From the IMG/VR virus record IMGVR_UViG_3300043661_000156, positions 1 through 37,515 of that record: 37,515 nucleotides of DNA; one strand, written 5' to 3'. The stretch comes from a virus. The position numbers and the translations under genes were made by a program. Below, one piece after another: positions 24,226 through 31,153 of this stretch. How positions within the stretch are numbered: position 1 is the first letter of the stretch; each line of letters opens with the position of its first letter. The notes below the pieces were generated by a model, which worked only from the letters and a program-made list of their open reading frames with translations, searched no databases and had not been told where the DNA came from.

Positions 24226-24697
24226 TTTGTTTGCCTCCTCGCTTCGAAAGACCGAGTAACGCTTCCTTTAAGGATTTTTCAATCTTGGCCTGAACCATCA
24301 CGCGCGAAGTCTCACCGACCACCTCCGGCGCGACGCGCGGAGCGACGGCCATGACGCGCGCCTTGGTGGTCAAAATCAGATCGGCCATTTCTTTTTCGAC
24401 GTCCTCGATCGTTACGAGCTGGCTGCGTTCCTTGGCGAGCTCGATCTCGCGCATGTCCGCGTCGGCCCGGAGCAGCCGCACGCGCTCTTCTCGCTCGCCG
24501 GCGAAAGCGCCGTCCGGCATCGGCACGGCTTTCTTTTCGAGCGCCGCCTGCAGGTACCGGATGTAAAACAGCATGCACTTCACCGCGTCGTACTGGCCGC
24601 GGCCTTCCTTGGGCAGCCCTTCCTTCACGAGCTGATGGACGCGCGACTCCGTGAGGTTCAGAGCCTGCGCCACGCGGCTGATATCAGTTAGAGGCAT
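24140..24697 (-). CDS. terminase small subunit (Nu1-like)
   Basis: The 185-residue protein has an N-terminal winged HTH (SRVAQALNLTESRVHQLVKEG, residues 7-27), a basic link, a helical central region with RADADMREIELAKERSQLV (about 77-95), and a helix at about 105-150 that could oligomerise. This is the layout of Nu1/DUF1441-type small subunits, which recognise the packaging site and load the large subunit. It overlaps the methyltransferase stop by 14 bases. The C-terminal 28 codons share DNA with the homing endonuclease start. Confidence 0.85.
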   Translation of the reverse strand: MPLTDISRVAQALNLTESRVHQLVKEGLPKEGRGQYDAVKCMLFYIRYLQAALEKKAVPMPDGAFAGEREERVRLLRADADMREIELAKERSQLVTIEDVEKEMADLILTTKARVMAVAPRVAPEVVGETSRVMVQAKIEKSLKEALLGLSKRGGKQNAGEAALPQGTTSGAVEGPPVRRNKPGR

Positions 24698-25994
24698 CGC
24701 GTTTTACTTTTTTCCCCGTGGCCTGCTCCCAGCGGAGAGCGATGACGTCAACGAACTTCGGCTCCAGCTCGCAGAGGTACGCAGTGCGCCCGAGCTTCTC
24801 GCACGAGATGAGCGTCGAGCCGGAGCCGCCGAACGCGTCGAACACCAGGTCTTTTTTCCGTGTGGAATTTTTCAGGAACTTGTCGATGAGCGCGACGGGC
24901 TTCATGGTCGGGTGTTCGTCGGAGCGCTTCGGCTTCGGGATCTTGATCACGGTCGTTTCGAGTTCCTCGATCGCGATTTTCTCGCCGCGGATTTCAAACC
25001 ACTGATCGCCGAGCCGGAGCCGGTAGCGATTCGGCTCGACCTGCGTGAGCGGAGCCTGCAGCATGAACTCGGAGATGGTCGTGGACTTCCGGTCGCCGTA
25101 CCACTTGTGAGATCCCGTCGGCTTCCAGCCGTAGAGGATCGGCTCGTGCTGCCACTGGTAGTCGGAGCGGCCGAGCACCAGCGAGTCCTTGCACCAGATG
25201 AGGCAGCCGGCGAGTTTGAAACCGGCTTCGTTGAACGCACCGCGAAAGTTGAGTCCCTCGGTGTCAGCGTGGCAAACGTAGACGGCGCCGCCGTCCTTCA
25301 GCATGCGGAACATCACGCCGAACGCGCGCCGGAGGAAGTGCCGGAACTTGTCGTCGGCCATGTTGTCGTTTTTTATTTTCCCCGCGCCGCCTTCGTAGTT
25401 CACGTTGTACGGCGGATCGGTGAAGATCACGTCGGCCTTCGCGCCAGCGAAAAGTTTTTCGATGATGAACGGATCTGTGGAGTCGCCGCAGATCACGCGG
25501 TGCTTCCCGAGCGTGATGAGCTCGCCGGTGAACGCCGTGGGTTTCGCCGGCGTCTCCGGGACCGCGTCTTCGTCCACGCCTGCGAGCAGACCGCCCTGCT
25601 CGAGGTTCAGCAGCTCGTTGATTTCGTCGGCGTCGAAGCCGGTCGCCTCGAGATTGAATCCGAGCTTGGACAAATCGCCCAACTCGAGCGCGAGCAGCTC
25701 CTCGTCCCACTCCGCTTCTTCGTGGACTCGGTTGTCGGCGAGACGGTAGGCCTTCACCTGCGCGGCCGAGAGATCGCTCGCGACGTGGACCGGGACCTCC
25801 TTCATGCCGAGCCGGAGCGCAGCGAGCAGTCGCGTGTGGCCGACGACGATCGTCGAATCTTTGTCCACCACGATGGGCTGCTTGAAACCGAACTCCTTGA
25901 TGGACGCTGCAACTTTTGCGACGGCGTCCTCGTTGCGCCGCGGATTTCTCTTGTAGGGGATGACTCTGTCGACGCTCCACATCTGAATTTTCAT
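24684..25994 (-). CDS. ParB-like plus N6/N4 DNA methyltransferase, beta class
   Basis: The 436-residue protein starts with a ParB-like nuclease domain (residues about 1-90, with IVVGHTRLLAALRLGMKEVP holding the box II GHxR element). The methyltransferase part has motif IV DPPY at 193-196 and motif I FGGSGST at 388-394. Motif IV before motif I marks the beta order, with a target recognition region between them (about 280-350). It should methylate adenine or cytosine amino groups in phage DNA, protecting it from restriction or marking packaging. No cognate nuclease is seen nearby. ATG 25994 follows GGAG and is preferred to the longer frame at 26018. Confidence 0.92.
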   Translation of the reverse strand: MKIQMWSVDRVIPYKRNPRRNEDAVAKVAASIKEFGFKQPIVVDKDSTIVVGHTRLLAALRLGMKEVPVHVASDLSAAQVKAYRLADNRVHEEAEWDEELLALELGDLSKLGFNLEATGFDADEINELLNLEQGGLLAGVDEDAVPETPAKPTAFTGELITLGKHRVICGDSTDPFIIEKLFAGAKADVIFTDPPYNVNYEGGAGKIKNDNMADDKFRHFLRRAFGVMFRMLKDGGAVYVCHADTEGLNFRGAFNEAGFKLAGCLIWCKDSLVLGRSDYQWQHEPILYGWKPTGSHKWYGDRKSTTISEFMLQAPLTQVEPNRYRLRLGDQWFEIRGEKIAIEELETTVIKIPKPKRSDEHPTMKPVALIDKFLKNSTRKKDLVFDAFGGSGSTLISCEKLGRTAYLCELEPKFVDVIALRWEQATGKKVKRDASN

Positions 25995-26140
25995 ACCAGC
26001 GCTCTCCGTGCTACCCAAGTCGAAAAACTAAAGTCAAGTCCGTCAAAAAATTTCAGTGGCAGGACACCCCTCGGCCTCGCCGTGACCCTCGGCGGCGGCA
26101 TCCCCCCGGCAGGACCCAAACCAGGGCGAAGAAAAAGCGG
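25995..26140. other. gene-free gap before the methyltransferase
   Basis: This 146-base stretch has no convincing reading frame on either strand. Frames that cross it are short, Cys/Arg-rich shadows. I see no clear hairpin or promoter, only GGCGGCGGC-like low complexity near 26090. Confidence 0.6.
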
Positions 26141-26491
26141 TCACCACTTTCGCAGGACGTTCGCCATCGCCAGACCAACGAGCGCGCCGAGAACAAAGAC
26201 AGCAGCAAAAACAATCCAGGCAATCAATCGGTCGCGGCGCGTTGGTGGACAAGGACTTGGAGTGACAGTGTGACTGCTAGACGGAGTCATCACCTCACCG
26301 TGAACCATCTGCTGGATCGGACCGTCGTAATCCACGGTGAAAGAGCGAGCCATCGTGAGAGCACGACCGCGCTGGACTTCCACGAGCACGCCATCGGACA
26401 CATAGACATCGAAGTCACTGCCGTCGTTGGTCACTGAGAACTCCATTCGTGAGAAACCCGTGCCACTGCCCGCTTTGAATCGAACCTGCAC
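26141..26491 (-). CDS. hypothetical protein with C-terminal membrane helix
   Basis: The 116-residue product has a beta-rich N-terminal part (FSVTNDGSDFDVYVSDGVLV, about 18-37), a Ser/Thr/Pro linker, and a C-terminal transmembrane helix (about 90-112) ending in Arg-Lys. The start is uncertain: GTG 26491 has no good ribosome site, and the first 77 bases are shared with the second homing endonuclease in another frame. The insertion may have replaced or altered its original 5' end. Function unknown. Confidence 0.6.
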   Translation of the reverse strand: MQVRFKAGSGTGFSRMEFSVTNDGSDFDVYVSDGVLVEVQRGRALTMARSFTVDYDGPIQQMVHGEVMTPSSSHTVTPSPCPPTRRDRLIAWIVFAAVFVLGALVGLAMANVLRKW

Positions 26492-27026
26492 CTGCAGGAC
26501 AAGTTAAGGCCACCCTCCTGCGAGATCGCCGCTGCCGTTTGTTCCGCATCTGCGTGGCCTTCGTCGCCCAACGACAGTTGCGAGGCGAGTAGTTGCCGTC
26601 ATTGTTGCGGCGGTCCAGCGAACGGCAACGAGGACGTCTCCCCATGTCCTCGTAGAAAGCAGCGAATGATCGTAGCCAGCGCTTGCAGACGCGGATGCCT
26701 CTCGCTCCGTAGTAGAGCCAGGCCCGGTTCTTCGGATTCGTGCAGCGTTGAATCATTCCGTCCCAGGCGATGTATTCAGGCGAGTAGCACATTCCGTGAG
26801 TGGTGCCGATGGGGTTAGCGAGAAGTCGACGGGAATGGATCTCAGACTTCAGGCAGCCACAGCTTCTCGACACGCCGTACTTCAGGTTTCCGCCGGTGAT
26901 GATTCTGCGAGTGCCACACTTACACTCACATCGCCAACGGCTTCGACCGTTCCTTATTCGAGCCAATCGCAGAACTGTCCACCTTCCGAATCGCTTTCCG
27001 GCCAGCTTCATGAGTTTGGGATTCAC
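26415..27026 (-). CDS. HNH-like homing endonuclease, second copy
   Basis: The 203-residue protein is a clear paralogue of the 158-residue one. It has the same N-terminal Cys cluster (about residues 33-60), then YYGARGIRVCKRWLRSFAAF and SLDRRNNDGNYSPRNCRWAT. The N-terminal KRFGRWTVL and C-terminal RNKR are shared too. About 35 residues after the domain read into the next gene's 5' end and look incidental. The GTG start overlaps the upstream stop as GTGA; ATG 27011 is an alternative. It lies in front of the 26141 gene and the methyltransferase rather than between terminase genes. Confidence 0.85.
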   Translation of the reverse strand: MNPKLMKLAGKRFGRWTVLRLARIRNGRSRWRCECKCGTRRIITGGNLKYGVSRSCGCLKSEIHSRRLLANPIGTTHGMCYSPEYIAWDGMIQRCTNPKNRAWLYYGARGIRVCKRWLRSFAAFYEDMGRRPRCRSLDRRNNDGNYSPRNCRWATKATQMRNKRQRRSRRRVALTCPAGAGSIQSGQWHGFLTNGVLSDQRRQ

Positions 27027-27655
27027 CTTCTAGCCTTTTGGAGGATCTCGCGAACAAATTCCTCGGTAAAGATCGCAGCAAAACGCTGGCCGATGATTGC
27101 GACCATCGCTTCGCGCAACCGAAAATGTGCAGGCAGTCGCGCTGACGGCTTGAACGAATAGATCAAAACCGTTCCTTCCTTGCCTGGTCCGATGCGCTGA
27201 AAAACACCGACGTCGGGGATGATGAACGTCCGCTTTTTTCCTTTGTTGTTTGCGAACGCGAGATTCGCGTATTTCAAACCAGACGGAATGCTCTGCGCGA
27301 AAGTCGGACGCGCTGCTTCGCCAGTGATCGGGATCGCGATGCCTTCGCCGATCGATGGCTCTTTGGTGCCGCCTTCCTCGAGGAAACCGAGAATCAGCGG
27401 CGAACCTTGAACCTTGGAATCGATGCCGATGATCGCCGTCAGATTTCCGACCTTCGAGTACTGCAAAATCTTCACGCGCTTCAGGATGAAGTTTTTGCGG
27501 ATCTGGAGATGCGCCTCGAGTTCCTTCTGGCCTGCAGAGACGGCTTCCTTCGCCGTTCGAGTGATCGCGTTGTTTGTGGCGTATGGGAGCTGGCGGAGCG
27601 TGAGCGAAACCAGCTTCACGAGATCGTTGGTGTCGATGTCGACCTTGATCTTCAT
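27023..27655 (-). CDS. putative virion protein (gp10/gpZ-like, uncertain)
   Basis: The 210-residue protein begins MKIKVDIDTNDLVKLVSL and has ITRTAKEAVSAGQKELEAHL at about 33-52, an amphipathic helix of the kind found in HK97 gp10-type or minor tail gpZ-type proteins. A beta-rich middle follows (GIDSKVQGSPLILGFLEEGG), then a Phe-rich end (FRLREAMVAIIGQRFAAIFT). ATG 27655 overlaps the preceding stop as ATGA; a longer frame to 27676 adds only seven residues. Its place upstream of the terminase is unusual for such a protein, so the call is low-confidence. Confidence 0.5.
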   Translation of the reverse strand: MKIKVDIDTNDLVKLVSLTLRQLPYATNNAITRTAKEAVSAGQKELEAHLQIRKNFILKRVKILQYSKVGNLTAIIGIDSKVQGSPLILGFLEEGGTKEPSIGEGIAIPITGEAARPTFAQSIPSGLKYANLAFANNKGKKRTFIIPDVGVFQRIGPGKEGTVLIYSFKPSARLPAHFRLREAMVAIIGQRFAAIFTEEFVREILQKARR

Positions 27656-27822
27656 GCGCGGAACGTCGCAATCCACAGCATCAAAAACAAACCGACAACG
27701 AAAATCGCGTAACCGACCGCCGACGCCTTGCCCTCCTTAGTGCCGAAGTAGATCACCAGGCCGAGGATGATGGCGATGAGCGGAACGGACAGCAGGATCG
27801 GGGTGATGTGGATTTTTTCCAT
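27652..27822 (-). CDS. 56-residue two-span membrane peptide
   Basis: This short gene encodes MEKIHITPILLSVPLIA and onward, with two hydrophobic segments (about 9-25 and 36-52) separated by a charged loop (GTKEGKAS). The ATG follows GGAG at a good distance, and the stop overlaps the next start as ATGA. The function is unknown; a holin-like or membrane-stress peptide is conceivable but not supported by motif. Confidence 0.65.
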   Translation of the reverse strand: MEKIHITPILLSVPLIAIILGLVIYFGTKEGKASAVGYAIFVVGLFLMLWIATFRA

Positions 27823-27824
27823 TT

Positions 27825-27899
27825 TCAGTTCTCCTTTTTTTTGAACAGCGCACCGCAGACGATCACCAGCGACAGCAGAACGTAGAGTCGCCAGATCAC
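27825..27899 (-). CDS. possible 24-residue membrane peptide
   Basis: A GTG start overlaps the previous stop as GTGA and the frame ends at a TGA just before the next ATG. The product is one hydrophobic helix (RLYVLLSLVIVCGAL) with a KKKEN tail. Its last codons double as the ribosome site (AAGGAG) of the next gene, so it may be a translational link rather than a working peptide. Confidence 0.4.
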   Translation of the reverse strand: MIWRLYVLLSLVIVCGALFKKKEN

Positions 27900-28126
27900 T
27901 TCTTCTTCCTGAACTGATCCGCTTTTGGGCAATCGCTGAAGTGCGGAATCAGTCGTTCAACGCCATCGGTCACGATGGCTCTGAACGGCATCTTTTTTCC
28001 TTTCGGTGTTTGCCACCACTCGATAGGAACGTGGCAGGCGGAGCAGTGAGCTCCGCCTGGTTTGGTGTCGATGAGATGCTGGTAGCCGAAGGCGACCAGA
28101 TCCGCGCGAGCTGTTGGAAGTGGCAT
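27896..28126 (-). CDS. small zinc-binding protein
   Basis: The 76-residue product has C28-x2-C31 in HCSACHVP, then WWQTPKGKKMPF, and a second metal half PHFSDCPKADQF at about 60-71, so a Cys/Cys/His/Cys zinc site is likely. I recall similar small proteins from phage early regions. ATG 28126 is behind GAGG and clears the upstream stop; a longer frame to 28168 is possible but lies inside the previous gene. Function unknown. Confidence 0.75.
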   Translation of the reverse strand: MPLPTARADLVAFGYQHLIDTKPGGAHCSACHVPIEWWQTPKGKKMPFRAIVTDGVERLIPHFSDCPKADQFRKKK

Positions 28127-28137
28127 TTTGTTTTCCC

Positions 28138-28848
28138 TCAACCGGAGGCTTTGAGTTTTTCCAAACACGCTCGACCCTGCTCGTGGAGCAGGTCGAGTCG
28201 CGTTTGCTTTTGCTCGTCGGACATCTCGACGAGCTGGGGTTTGCTGCTGAGAGATTTCGCAGCAGCAAGCCTTTGAATGAGCGCCTTAAAATCCTGCTCG
28301 ATATCCACAGCTTCACCTCCGGTGTTGGGCGTTTCGGCGGCGGAGCCGCCGGATCTCTGTTCATCGACTTCTTCGTAATATAAGGAAGAGTCCCGCCACT
28401 TTTGTCGGGAGGCTGCCGCCACTTTTGTCGGGAGGTTAGTACTCCCATGACGGTCGATTTCCACAGGATTTGCGCCGGCTTTCCCACTGGTTATCGACAG
28501 CGGCTTTGGTTGCGGGAACAGCGGGAGCTGGACCTTCGGGAACTTGAACTGGTTCACGATTCGAACGTACATCCCGTGCTCGGGTCGGCTCGCGAAAACT
28601 TCGACATAGCCGCCATCGCGGAGCCGAGCCATCCATCGCTCGAGCGTTCGCCGGCCCGGAAAATTCGGCAGTCGCGCTTCAATCCACGAGTAGCTGATGA
28701 GTTTTCCGTACTGCACCCAACCCTCCGAATCGGTCTGGTGATCAATCAAAAAATCGAACAGACCTGCAGCCTTGCCGATCGCTCGGATGTGTTTGCCGTC
28801 AGCGCGCGCCGGATCGATGGCGACATAGCGAAATTTAGACGTCCGCAT
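28138..28848 (-). CDS. winged-helix protein, candidate replication initiator
   Basis: The 236-residue protein begins with a winged-helix fold (DFLIDHQTDSEGWVQYGKLI, then FPGRRTLERWMARLRDGGYV, then VFASRPEHG), the pattern of RepA/O/DnaD-type phage initiators and some transcription factors. A proline-rich link follows, then a charged C-terminal helix (LVEMSDEQKQTRLDLLHEQG). Two 20-bp direct repeats and DnaA-box-like sites lie inside the gene, as in lambda O, which supports an initiator role. It overlaps the nuclease gene by 14 bases. Confidence 0.7.
   Translation of the reverse strand: MRTSKFRYVAIDPARADGKHIRAIGKAAGLFDFLIDHQTDSEGWVQYGKLISYSWIEARLPNFPGRRTLERWMARLRDGGYVEVFASRPEHGMYVRIVNQFKFPKVQLPLFPQPKPLSITSGKAGANPVEIDRHGSTNLPTKVAAASRQKWRDSSLYYEEVDEQRSGGSAAETPNTGGEAVDIEQDFKALIQRLAAAKSLSSKPQLVEMSDEQKQTRLDLLHEQGRACLEKLKASG
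28301..28309 (+). promoter_or_regulatory. DnaA-box-like site
   Basis: ATATCCACA differs from the consensus TTATCCACA at one position. It lies about 90 bases from the direct repeats, inside the winged-helix gene. Confidence 0.35.
28393..28435. repeat. two 20-bp direct repeats, candidate iterons
   Basis: The unit CCGCCACTTTTGTCGGGAGG occurs twice, at 28393-28412 and 28416-28435, with a 23-bp period. Because 23 is not a multiple of three, the two copies are read in different frames by the gene that contains them, so the repeat is kept at DNA rather than protein level. An AT-rich stretch (TTCGTAATATAAGGA) lies on one side at about 28374-28388. The layout suits binding sites of a phage initiator. 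Confidence 0.6.
28457..28465 (+). promoter_or_regulatory. weak DnaA-box-like site
   Basis: ATTTCCACA has two differences from TTATCCACA. It is listed only because it lies between the repeats and another near-match. Confidence 0.2.
28491..28499 (+). promoter_or_regulatory. DnaA-box-like site
   Basis: TTATCGACA differs from TTATCCACA at one position. With the site at 28301 it flanks the direct repeats on the other side, as expected of a compact origin. Confidence 0.35.
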
Positions 28849-29371
28849 CCATGACCTGAGATTGTCCGAGCGAGCTCACATTCATCAGGAGCTGCTCGCC
28901 GATGTACTCCTCAACGTCGAGCGAAGACCAGGCGACCATCACCAGCGCGCCGCGCTGATGCTTTTGCAAAAGAAAATCGATCTGATCTGCGGACGGTTTG
29001 CCGGCAGCTCTCACGATTTTTTTCCGCTGATCGGTCCACGCGGGTGATTTGACCTCGATGTAGACCGCGCGGCCGTATGGCGCGAGCGTGGCCTCGATAT
29101 CCGAAAAGCCTGACGGGATCGCAGATCCTGTCTTTGCGCTTTGAACTCCAGCCATCGAAACACCTGCAGCGGCAGCAGCCGCCATCATCCGGCCGCGCTG
29201 ACGTCGTCCGCCGGCATCGATCGGAACGGCGTCGACGCGGTAGGTCCTGAGCAGCTCGAGGATCTGCGACTGAACCATTCCCTCGGTGAGGTGACTCATC
29301 AGGTACAGATCCGAATAGCGCGCCCGATCGAAGCGACACGGGAACGGCCACGAGATGGGTTGCGTCTTCAA
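28835..29371 (-). CDS. VRR-NUC-like PD-(D/E)XK nuclease
   Basis: The 178-residue protein carries the nuclease core: SQILELLRTYRVDAVP at about 35-50, GFSDIEATL with Asp91, then YIEVKSP with Glu106 and Lys108, and QIDFLLQKHQRGALVMVAWS at about 129-148. This is the order of VRR-NUC type Holliday-junction or replication-repair nucleases. An Ala-rich insert at 63-71 is odd and may be a linker. The TTG start overlaps the J-protein stop as TTGA; ATG 29299 is an alternative. It probably processes branched or linear phage DNA. Confidence 0.85.
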   Translation of the reverse strand: MKTQPISWPFPCRFDRARYSDLYLMSHLTEGMVQSQILELLRTYRVDAVPIDAGGRRQRGRMMAAAAAAGVSMAGVQSAKTGSAIPSGFSDIEATLAPYGRAVYIEVKSPAWTDQRKKIVRAAGKPSADQIDFLLQKHQRGALVMVAWSSLDVEEYIGEQLLMNVSSLGQSQVMDADV

Positions 29372-30018
29372 CGCGAGAGTTCCTCGATCGCTTCAGCTCG
29401 CGCGCGGTTGAGTTTAATCATCCGCTCGTGCGAGCCTTCGATGTCGGGATGGCATTTCTTGGCGAGTGCGCGGAAGGCGTTCTCCACGAGTTCCATGACC
29501 GGATTCATCGTGGGTGGGAAACCCAAAACTTCGCGCCACGGTTTCCCTGCAGCCTGGAGCTGAGCGAATCCCTGAAACGCGCGGTCGAGGATCGCACCGC
29601 CGCCGTGACGCTCGATCGCGCGAAGCGCTTCAAGAGTTGCGGCGACTGCGGAGAGGTTGTCGGCGACGCGGTCGTAGCGGTCGATGGCCATGCATTGCCT
29701 CTTGCCGGCGGGATTCTTCCAGTAGACCGCAACGCCCGGATCCGCAGGCTCGGCTCGATCACTGCGCGGAATTCCGTCGAGCCGGACGGGGATCATCGTC
29801 GAGATGATGATGTCCGAATCAGCGACCTTGAACCTGCGCAGCTCGTTCGTCGTGCGGAGAACTCCCTCCCACACCGAAAGCGATCTTTTCGTCTGCCAGC
29901 TCCCGCCCGATGAATTCGACACGGTCTCCGACTTCCCGAATTGCGCGCGCGTGCGCTTAATTTTCGGCGTTCGGTTGTAGCCCTGCGGCCAGGAAAGCGG
30001 GTAGCGAGTCTCGTTCAT
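29368..30018 (-). CDS. J-domain protein of the replication module
   Basis: The 216-residue protein has a short N-terminal PLSWPQGYNRTPKIKRTR segment, a central alpha/beta region (ISTMIPVRLDGIPRSDR, then GKRQCMAIDRYDRVADNL), and a C-terminal J-domain with the HPD motif at 190-192 (KKCHPD). I have seen the same arrangement in prophage and phage DnaJ-like proteins, where the HPD helix should recruit host DnaK, perhaps for initiator remodelling as lambda P/DnaJ do. ATG 30018 follows GGAGGTCGAA. A longer frame to 30258 is non-coding-like and is rejected. Confidence 0.9.
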   Translation of the reverse strand: MNETRYPLSWPQGYNRTPKIKRTRAQFGKSETVSNSSGGSWQTKRSLSVWEGVLRTTNELRRFKVADSDIIISTMIPVRLDGIPRSDRAEPADPGVAVYWKNPAGKRQCMAIDRYDRVADNLSAVAATLEALRAIERHGGGAILDRAFQGFAQLQAAGKPWREVLGFPPTMNPVMELVENAFRALAKKCHPDIEGSHERMIKLNRARAEAIEELSR

Positions 30019-30314
30019 TTCGACCTCCGGGATCGCAGCAGATATTCCTGCTGCGGTAGCGACGTCTCCATCGCTGCGATTTCGCGCACGTAGAGCCGGA
30101 ACTCCTTCACGTTGCCGGCACCAGTCCGAAAGCGCGAAGCGAGATTCCTCGTTCCATCCTTCGCCAGCTCCTGCAGGTAAGCGATGGCGTCGACGCGCGA
30201 GAGCCGGAGTCCGTAATCCTTGCGCATCGCGCTGATGATTTCCGTGAGCGTCTCCCAACGGTCGTTCATGGTCGCCGCGGTCATGTGGTTTTTCAGATTG
30301 TCGACTGCCCTCAC
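30015..30314 (-). CDS. hypothetical helical protein
   Basis: The 99-residue product is charged and helical (DRWETLTEIISAMRKDYGLR, then VDAIAYLQELAKDG). The GTG start overlaps the previous stop as GTGA and has GAGGAGGG ahead of it. A longer frame to 30434 has no good start. It ends ATGA on the J-domain gene. No family is recognised. Confidence 0.65.
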   Translation of the reverse strand: MRAVDNLKNHMTAATMNDRWETLTEIISAMRKDYGLRLSRVDAIAYLQELAKDGTRNLASRFRTGAGNVKEFRLYVREIAAMETSLPQQEYLLRSRRSK

Positions 30315-30508
30315 GCTACCCTCCTCGCTTTCGCCAGACATTTCGGATTGGTGCAAAGCGTCTGCGTCGAATCGGCCCACGCGCAGGCCTCGTCGTCGAG
30401 CAGTCCGATGAGGCAAGCGTTGTGCTCCGTGCAACCGCAGAACCTGCAGACGCCGCGCGGCCGATTAGCTGTCAACCGTCGCCTCGGCGCTTGATTTTTT
30501 TTCTTCAT
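30311..30508 (-). CDS. zinc-finger-like small protein
   Basis: The 65-residue protein has a Cys set CRFCGC (about 21-26), C32, C42 and CTNPKC (about 52-57). This is the plan of a phage zinc protein with a central CxW motif (EACAWAD) that I know from many phage early regions. It may bind nucleic acid or act as an anti-host factor. It overlaps the next gene as GTGA and follows the 71-residue gene by ATGA. Confidence 0.8.
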   Translation of the reverse strand: MKKKNQAPRRRLTANRPRGVCRFCGCTEHNACLIGLLDDEACAWADSTQTLCTNPKCLAKARRVA

Positions 30509-30720
30509 TTGGGACCTCGGACTTTCCGGGAGAACTCGTCGACATCGGACCGCGTCACTTTCGGACTTTGCTCGACGAACAGGTGCGGAGCGTATTCACC
30601 CGGCAGCCCGTCGAGCGTAACCATTCCGTCGGGCGCGAATCCCGTGATGCGGTAGGTCGGACCCGATGCAAGCTGGTGCGCGAAACGAACGGCGTCCCCA
30701 ATCTTCCAGGTTTTTTTCAT
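30505..30720 (-). CDS. small basic protein with KOW/SH3-like plan
   Basis: The 71-residue protein opens MKKTWKIGDAVRFAHQLASG, then PTYRITGFAPDGMVTLDGL, an alternation of short strands and turns like KOW or SH3 barrels. No exact family is recognised. ATG 30720 is behind AGTAGGAGG. A longer frame to 30807 adds basic residues with no ribosome site. Confidence 0.6.
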   Translation of the reverse strand: MKKTWKIGDAVRFAHQLASGPTYRITGFAPDGMVTLDGLPGEYAPHLFVEQSPKVTRSDVDEFSRKVRGPK

Positions 30721-30728
30721 GGTGCCTC

Positions 30729-30962
30729 CTACTTTGAATGGTTTGGGCACAAGTCCTGTTCGGGTCCGAAAGGCCGTGCGCAAGCGTCGCAGATCGGAGC
30801 ATCGCAAGTGATCGGATCACCGCCCAGAGTCTTACCCACTACAAAGTCGCAGAGCTTTGAACTCCATCGCGGACAGAAACGGCACTTCGGAGTCCGTCCC
30901 TTCGCGTGCTTCACGATCGCGACACCGCCGCCCGGAAGTTTTATCCATGAGCACGGACTCAC
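30729..30962 (-). CDS. zinc-binding small protein (CSWIKLPGGG family)
   Basis: The product (about 77 residues) starts GTG AGT CCG and has CSWIKLPGGGVAIVKHAK, then CRFCPRW at about 27-33, CDFVVGKTLGG, CDAPICDACARPFGP and a final CPNHSK. Two Cys-rich clusters suggest two zinc sites. I recall the CxxI.YPGGG..I pattern from unrelated phages, function unknown. Two adjacent GTG codons (30965, 30962) are possible starts; the second overlaps the short upstream frame's stop as GTGA. Confidence 0.8.
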   Translation of the reverse strand: MSPCSWIKLPGGGVAIVKHAKGRTPKCRFCPRWSSKLCDFVVGKTLGGDPITCDAPICDACARPFGPEQDLCPNHSK

Positions 30963-31070
30963 CACGTCGCTCCTGAGTACTCACGTTTCCTTGCTGCCGG
31001 CAGATGTCGCCAGCAGTACTTCTCCAAACGAAAAGCCGGGCGCCCGCACCGCAGCGCCGCACACCAAAGT
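30959..31070 (-). pseudogene. possible small Cys/His protein without clear start
   Basis: A frame ending at 30959 reads WCAALRCGRPAFRLEKYCW then RHLP, with four Cys and one His like a zinc knuckle. Its stop overlaps the next GTG as GTGA, which suggests it is or was a real gene. I find no ATG, GTG or TTG start above the Cys-rich part; upstream lies a hairpin (31077-31106). It may be a broken gene, or use a rare start such as CTG. Confidence 0.3.
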
Positions 31071-31076
31071 TTTTGC

Positions 31077-31106
31077 GGCGGGATCCCCCCTTCTGAAGAT
31101 CCCGCC
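31077..31106. other. 9-bp hairpin in an intergenic gap
   Basis: GGCGGGATC (31077-31085) pairs with GATCCCGCC (31098-31106) around a 12-base loop. There is no U tract after it on either strand. Together with 31154-31175 and a weaker 6-bp pair (ACCGGA / TCCGGT near 31112-31138) it makes a three-hairpin array. Confidence 0.6.
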
Positions 31107-31153
31107 GTGTAACCGGATTTTTCGGAAGTCGCTCCGGTAGGAGGCTCTAGGCG

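Noticed and set aside
24684-25994. Partition protein ParB
   Set aside because: The ParB-like fold is present, but the chain continues into DPPY and FGGSGST methyltransferase motifs, and no ParA gene is present.
24651-26273. Long plus-strand frame of 540 codons
   Set aside because: It mirrors the methyltransferase and terS genes, is Arg/Val/Leu-rich without motif order, and has no ribosome site. It is an antisense shadow caused by high GC in the third codon position.
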